Shown in pieces: positions 60,228 to 64,000 of a DNA stretch of 64,000 bases; positions within the stretch are counted from its first letter, which is position 1, and every line of letters begins with the position of its first letter. The DNA is from Jejuia sp040720935. GTDB taxonomy: Bacteria; Bacteroidota; Bacteroidia; Flavobacteriales; Flavobacteriaceae. The DNA is taken from positions 368,543 to 432,542 of the forward strand of contig NZ_JBFDAE010000001.1 in the NCBI RefSeq assembly GCF_040720935.1. Direction: 5' to 3'. The notes beneath the pieces are model-generated. The model ran no database searches. It saw only the letters and a program-made list of their open reading frames with translations, and was not told the DNA's origin. The position numbers and the translations under genes were made by a program.

Positions 60228-61247
60228 TTAATCTTTAAAGACAACCTTGGATTGGTTTTGAGTTACGTCCAAATGGACTATCTTACCTAAAATCAACGCT
60301 CTATTATCTTTAGCATGTCCTGCATGCATATTAAAAGCAATAGGGAAATCATAATCTGCTAAAACATCCAAAATCAATTGTTCAATAGAAGTGCCCCAAG
60401 GTGTAGTGTTCCTTTTTATTTTCGTTATATCTCCAACAATAACACCTTTACAATTATCAAAATAGCCTGCACGTTTTAAACTTTGTAACATGCGATCTAT
60501 ATGGTATTTATATTCGCCTATTTCTTCGATAAACAAAATTTTCCCCGAAGTATCTATACTGCTGTTTGAACCCAACATGGTGTGCAACATGGTTAAATTA
60601 CCGCCTGTTAAAGGAGCGGAAACTGTTCCGGATTTGTTGTATTTAGAACCTTTTAAGGTATAATTTAAAGGTTTACCAAAAATAGCATCTTTAAATGTTG
60701 CAATAGTTTCCTTTATGGTTTCAGCATCATCTTGTAAACTGGTACACATCATGGCATGAATGGATTGCACTCCTAAATTGGTGACTTCATTATGAAGCGC
60801 AGTAATATCAGAGTATCCAATAATCCACTTTGGATGTTGTTTAAATGTCGTCCAATCTAACTTGTCCAAGATTCTAACACTCCCATAACCGCCTCTAGCA
60901 CACCAAATGGCACTAATTTTGGGGTCGTCTAAGGCGTTTTGGAAATCCTCACAGCGTTCGTCGTCCGTTCCAGCAAAATGCCGTCCTTGATTAAAGACAT
61001 GTTTGCCAACCACGGCATGCAGCCCCCAACTTTTAAGTAATGCCTTGGCTTTATTGATTTCCCCCTGTCTGTTTTTTAAAATTCCTGCTGGAGCTACAAT
61101 AGCGACAGTATCGCCTGTTTTTAAGTATGGTGGTTGTTTCAAACTCATTTCGTTTTTAGATAATGCCTCATTTTGCGAGAACCCCAATTGATTTCCAAAG
61201 AAAAAAACAGCACAAAACAAGCTTAATATTAGTAGGTTTTTAGACAT
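60228..61247 (-). CDS. LD-carboxypeptidase, S66 family
   Basis: This enzyme removes the terminal D-alanine from murein tetrapeptides during recycling. The 340-residue protein starts MSKNLLILSLFCAVFFFGNQ with a signal peptide. The conserved segments are GDTVAIVAPAG, WCARGGYGSVRI, and IIGYSDITALHNE, which contains the nucleophile serine, and further on IHAMMCTSL and LFIEEIGEYKYHIDRML. An upstream TTG at 61280 would extend it by 11 residues into repeat-flanked sequence and is rejected. Confidence 0.9.
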   Translation of the reverse strand: MSKNLLILSLFCAVFFFGNQLGFSQNEALSKNEMSLKQPPYLKTGDTVAIVAPAGILKNRQGEINKAKALLKSWGLHAVVGKHVFNQGRHFAGTDDERCEDFQNALDDPKISAIWCARGGYGSVRILDKLDWTTFKQHPKWIIGYSDITALHNEVTNLGVQSIHAMMCTSLQDDAETIKETIATFKDAIFGKPLNYTLKGSKYNKSGTVSAPLTGGNLTMLHTMLGSNSSIDTSGKILFIEEIGEYKYHIDRMLQSLKRAGYFDNCKGVIVGDITKIKRNTTPWGTSIEQLILDVLADYDFPIAFNMHAGHAKDNRALILGKIVHLDVTQNQSKVVFKD

Positions 61248-61268
61248 AATGTAAATGTACATTTTTTT

Positions 61269-61346
61269 AGTGAAACTCAATACTTAGAAGCCCAAAGGGC
61301 GTACTAAGTATTGTTAGTTGAACTAATCCCGCTGAAGAGCGGGATC
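61269..61346. repeat. Dispersed hairpin repeat, copy 2
   Basis: AGTGAAACTCAA, then a hairpin AATACTTAG/CTAAGTATT, then TAGTTGAACTAATCCCGC and a CCCGC/GCGGG stem. It corresponds in order to the element at 10119-10200. Confidence 0.55.
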
Positions 61347-61495
61347 TCATAAATTACATTCAGACTTCAAAAAAATATGAAAGCAAATTCAAGATAACTT
61401 GAAGTCAAGTAGTGTACTTTGAACTAATCTTTTTGTTTCATACTTTTTTCTAAATCGCCCTCAAAATGTGTACTTTTACGGCTTCAAAATAAAGT

Positions 61496-61590
61496 GTCAT
61501 TCCGAGCGAAGCACAGGAATCTGTTGAATTAGAACTTCAATTCACGAGATTGCCACTCCCGATAGTTATTGGGACGTGCCTCGCAATGAC
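61496..61590. repeat. GTCATTCCGAGCGAAGC repeat, full copy upstream of metG
   Basis: The element begins GTCATTCCGAGCGAAGCAC and ends CTCGCAATGAC, the imperfect inverse of its start, with a CCCGATAGTTATTGGG hairpin inside. It lies 26 bases before the metG start and makes a false upstream extension of the metG frame. A half copy is at 50659. Confidence 0.65.
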
Positions 61591-61615
61591 ATTTAAATTT
61601 AATTTTTATAGATTG

Positions 61616-63700
61616 ATGAACAAGCCAAAACGATATACCATTACCACCGCACTTCCATATACAAACGGGCCAATTCATATTGGGCATTTAGCGGGTGTTT
61701 ACGTGCCAGCAGATATTTATGCACGCTATTTACGCTTAACAGGAAATGATGTAGCATTTATTGGTGGGAGTGACGAACACGGTGTACCCATTACCATTAA
61801 AGCGAAGAACGAAGGTGTATCTCCCCAAGATATTGTTGATAAATACCATGCGATTATTAAAAAATCGTTTGTAGATTTCGGGATTACTTATGATAATTAT
61901 TCGCGTACATCAGCGCCTATTCATCATGAAACAGCTTCAGGGTTTTTTAAGACTTTAGATAAAAAAGGTGAATTTATCGAGGAAACATCAGAACAATTAT
62001 ATGATGCTGAAGCCAACCAGTTTTTAGCAGACAGGTTTGTAGTTGGAACGTGTCCAAAATGTGGCAATGAAGAAAGTTATGGTGATCAATGTGAAAACTG
62101 TGGCACAAGCCATAATGCAACGGATTTAATAAATCCTAAGTCTGCAATAACGGGAAACGTGCCGACTTTAAAACAGACAAAACATTGGTTTTTACCTTTA
62201 GATAAGCACGAAGCCTTTTTAAAAGAATGGATTTTAGATGGGCATAAAAAAGATTGGAAACCCAATGTTTACGGACAATGTAAATCTTGGATTGACGATG
62301 GTTTGCGCCCAAGGGCAGTAACAAGGGATTTAGATTGGGGAATTCCAGTACCAGCAGAAGGTGGAGAAGGTAAAGTCCTCTACGTTTGGTTTGATGCGCC
62401 AATAGGTTATATATCATCTACCAAAGAATGGGCAGCACGCGAAGGAAAAAATTGGGAACTCTATTGGAAAGATAAGGACACAAAGCTAGTCCACTTTATA
62501 GGAAAAGACAATATTGTATTCCATTGTATCATATTTCCAGCCATGTTAAAAGCCGAGGGCAGTTATATTCTACCAGAAAATGTGCCAGCAAATGAGTTTT
62601 TAAATTTAGAAGGCAATAAACTATCCACCTCTAAAAATTGGGCGGTTTGGTTACCGGAATATTTAGAAGATTTCCCAGGGCAGCAAGATGTGTTGCGTTA
62701 TGCATTAAACGCCAATGCACCCGAAACTAAGGATACCGATTTTACTTGGAAAGATTTTCAGGCGAGAAATAATAATGAATTGGTTGCCATTTTTGGGAAT
62801 TTTATAAACCGAGTTGTTGTGTTGACCAATAAATATTATGAAGGTATTGTTCCAGCGCCTTCCGAGTTTTCGCAAGTTGACGACGAAACTTTGGCAGCAA
62901 TAAAAGCCTACCCAGATGTTATTGCTAGTTCGATAGAGCGTTACCGTTTTAGGGAAGCGGGACAGGAATTAATGAATTTGGCGCGTTTAGGAAATAAATA
63001 TTTAGCAGATGAAGAGCCTTGGAAAACCATTAAGGTTGATGAAGCTAGAACACAAACCATTATGTATGTGGCACTTCAAATAGCATCTGCATTAGCAACT
63101 TTAAGTGAACCGTTTTTACCGTTTACTTCCGAAAAACTGAAAGGTATTCTTAATGTCAGTTCGAGTGATTTGATGGAGGAAAATCGTATCGAGAACTCAT
63201 GGAACGACGTGAGCTCACAAGAAACCTTATTGCCATCAGGACACGAAATAGGAAAAGCAGAATTACTATTCTCTAAAATAGAAGACGACACCATTCAAAA
63301 ACAACTTGATAAATTGGAGGCTAGCAAAAAAGCTAATGAAATAGCCAATGCTACTGTAGAACCTCAAAAAGACACCATTACTTTTGAAGATTTCACAAAA
63401 CTAGACATTCGTGTCGGGACGATTCTTGAAGCTGAAAAAATGCCAAAAACCAAAAAACTTTTAAAACTAAAAGTAGATACAGGCATTGATACAAGAACTA
63501 TTGTTTCTGGTATAGCTGAAAGTTTTACTGCGGAAGAAGTTATTGGAAAACGTGTAACCGTATTAGTGAATCTTGCTCCAAGAGCATTAAGAGGTGTTGA
63601 AAGCCAGGGGATGATTTTAATGACTGAAACTCCAGAAGGGAAATTGGTATTTGTGAATCCTGATGATACTGAGGTTGGGAATGGGTTGCAGGTGAGTTAG
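61616..63700 (+). CDS. metG: Methionyl-tRNA synthetase
   Basis: This class I enzyme charges tRNA-Met. The 694-residue protein starts MNKPKRYTITTALPYTNGPI. The HIGH motif is at 21-24, the zinc-binding knuckles are CPKCGNEESYGDQCENCG (CxxC twice), and the KMSKS variant is KLSTS at 335-339. The last 110 residues form the Trbp111-like tRNA-binding domain (TKLDIRVGTILEAEKMPKTK). Length is usual for the dimeric type. The upstream frame from 61550 runs through a dispersed repeat and is not used. Confidence 0.97.
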   Translation: MNKPKRYTITTALPYTNGPIHIGHLAGVYVPADIYARYLRLTGNDVAFIGGSDEHGVPITIKAKNEGVSPQDIVDKYHAIIKKSFVDFGITYDNYSRTSAPIHHETASGFFKTLDKKGEFIEETSEQLYDAEANQFLADRFVVGTCPKCGNEESYGDQCENCGTSHNATDLINPKSAITGNVPTLKQTKHWFLPLDKHEAFLKEWILDGHKKDWKPNVYGQCKSWIDDGLRPRAVTRDLDWGIPVPAEGGEGKVLYVWFDAPIGYISSTKEWAAREGKNWELYWKDKDTKLVHFIGKDNIVFHCIIFPAMLKAEGSYILPENVPANEFLNLEGNKLSTSKNWAVWLPEYLEDFPGQQDVLRYALNANAPETKDTDFTWKDFQARNNNELVAIFGNFINRVVVLTNKYYEGIVPAPSEFSQVDDETLAAIKAYPDVIASSIERYRFREAGQELMNLARLGNKYLADEEPWKTIKVDEARTQTIMYVALQIASALATLSEPFLPFTSEKLKGILNVSSSDLMEENRIENSWNDVSSQETLLPSGHEIGKAELLFSKIEDDTIQKQLDKLEASKKANEIANATVEPQKDTITFEDFTKLDIRVGTILEAEKMPKTKKLLKLKVDTGIDTRTIVSGIAESFTAEEVIGKRVTVLVNLAPRALRGVESQGMILMTETPEGKLVFVNPDDTEVGNGLQVS

Positions 63701-63715
63701 GGTTTGTTTTTTATC

Positions 63716-63890
63716 TTAATCTATAAAGGATGTGTCACGTTCTTTAAAATCTTCCATTTTCTTTACTGGGAAGGGATTTCTAGAAACCATATTCTTTTGC
63801 ATAAATTCATTGCATTCTTGAATGGTAAATATATCTTTTTTTATAGCTCTGGCAAGGAAATCCAAGGTAGTTAAATAGGATCAAGTCAAA
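63716..63890 (-). pseudogene. Possible 3' remnant of a short gene
   Basis: The minus strand is open from about 63890 to TAA at 63718-63716 and reads FLARAIKKDIFTIQECNEFM, then QKNMVSRNPFPVKKMEDFKE and a short end. A TGA closes the frame upstream and no good start exists, so only the end of a gene seems to remain. It could be the tail of a PIN-type toxin or similar, but the evidence is thin. The last 110 bases of the window hold nothing that I can identify. Confidence 0.3.
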
Positions 63891-64000
63891 AAGTTGTGTG
63901 TGAATTGGAATAAGATTCCGATTTTTGTTTAAAAAAAGAACCTTGGACAATTATCTAGACTTACTCAAACTTATCTTACCTGAATTTCTGATCAATCATT

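Noticed and set aside
61550..61615. N-terminal extension of MetG
   Set aside because: The extra 22 codons come from the GTCATTCC repeat. The standard start MNKPKRYTITTALPYTNGPI is at 61616.
1..64000. CRISPR array, tRNA or rRNA genes, prophage
   Set aside because: I looked for regularly spaced repeats, T-loop type sequences, rRNA signatures and phage structural genes and found none. Repeats present are dispersed palindromes.

Overview
The window is a stretch of an AT-rich chromosome from a member of the Flavobacteriaceae (phylum Bacteroidota). The reasons are the gldH gliding-motility lipoprotein gene, the HU-CCDC81-SPOR protein, the HemC-HemD fusion, promoter boxes of the TAnnTTTG type instead of -35/-10 boxes, few Shine-Dalgarno sequences, and lipoprotein signals ending in SC. 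I see no rRNA, tRNA, CRISPR array, complete IS or prophage. Most of the sequence is chromosomal housekeeping DNA, with small islands of accessory material.

Layout. 1-4130: SPOR protein (cut by the window edge), dprA, trpS and a PlsC-like acyltransferase. 4131-5890: a lipoprotein with a glycine-zipper tail and a tiny two-helix membrane partner, probably accessory. 5896-8608: an ECF sigma factor translationally coupled to a protein that carries both an inner-membrane helix and a C-terminal beta-barrel, then a small lipoprotein. 8763-17414: recA, trhO, ricT, gldH, a class A penicillin-binding protein and the two subunits of a CoA-transferase. 17415-18584: a repeat-rich gap with one possible 42-residue gene. 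18585-25741: peptide-type ABC ATPase, PolB-like exonuclease, serine hydrolase, DNA repair methyltransferase, CNNM-type protein, and an outer-membrane protein next to a BIG2-DM13 lipoprotein.

25860-40542 is a haem biosynthesis cluster. On the minus strand the order of transcription is hemA, hemC-hemD, hemE, an EI24 protein, a GNAT acetyltransferase, hemF and hemB. A divergent AraC-type regulator, hemH and hemJ lie on the plus strand. Together they cover glutamyl-tRNA to haem except for hemL, which is not in the window. The cluster has been invaded by a REP-type palindrome, AGACCTGTCAGGTTTT / AAAACCTGACAGGTCT. Two copies flank a REP-associated tyrosine transposase (RAYT) that is fused in frame, through the repeat itself, to hemF, and the codon at the usual hemF start position is ATC instead of ATG. 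This fusion is the most unusual object in the window.

40725-51159 holds an orphan sensor kinase, enoyl-CoA hydratase, a radical SAM enzyme, two paralogous secreted proteins that share an operator layout with a nearby AraC regulator, an HD hydrolase, acyl-ACP desaturase, a second acyltransferase and a bacilliredoxin. 51279-55287 shows a clean insertion: three envelope genes sit between two perfect 51-bp copies of the 3' end of a DnaJ-domain gene. 55456-63700 contains small hypothetical genes, a HEAT-repeat pseudogene, a membrane-anchored winged-helix regulator divergent from a YceI-WD40 pair, a candidate structured RNA near 60.1 kb, LD-carboxypeptidase and metG.

All family assignments were made by reading the translated sequence. 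No database search was run.
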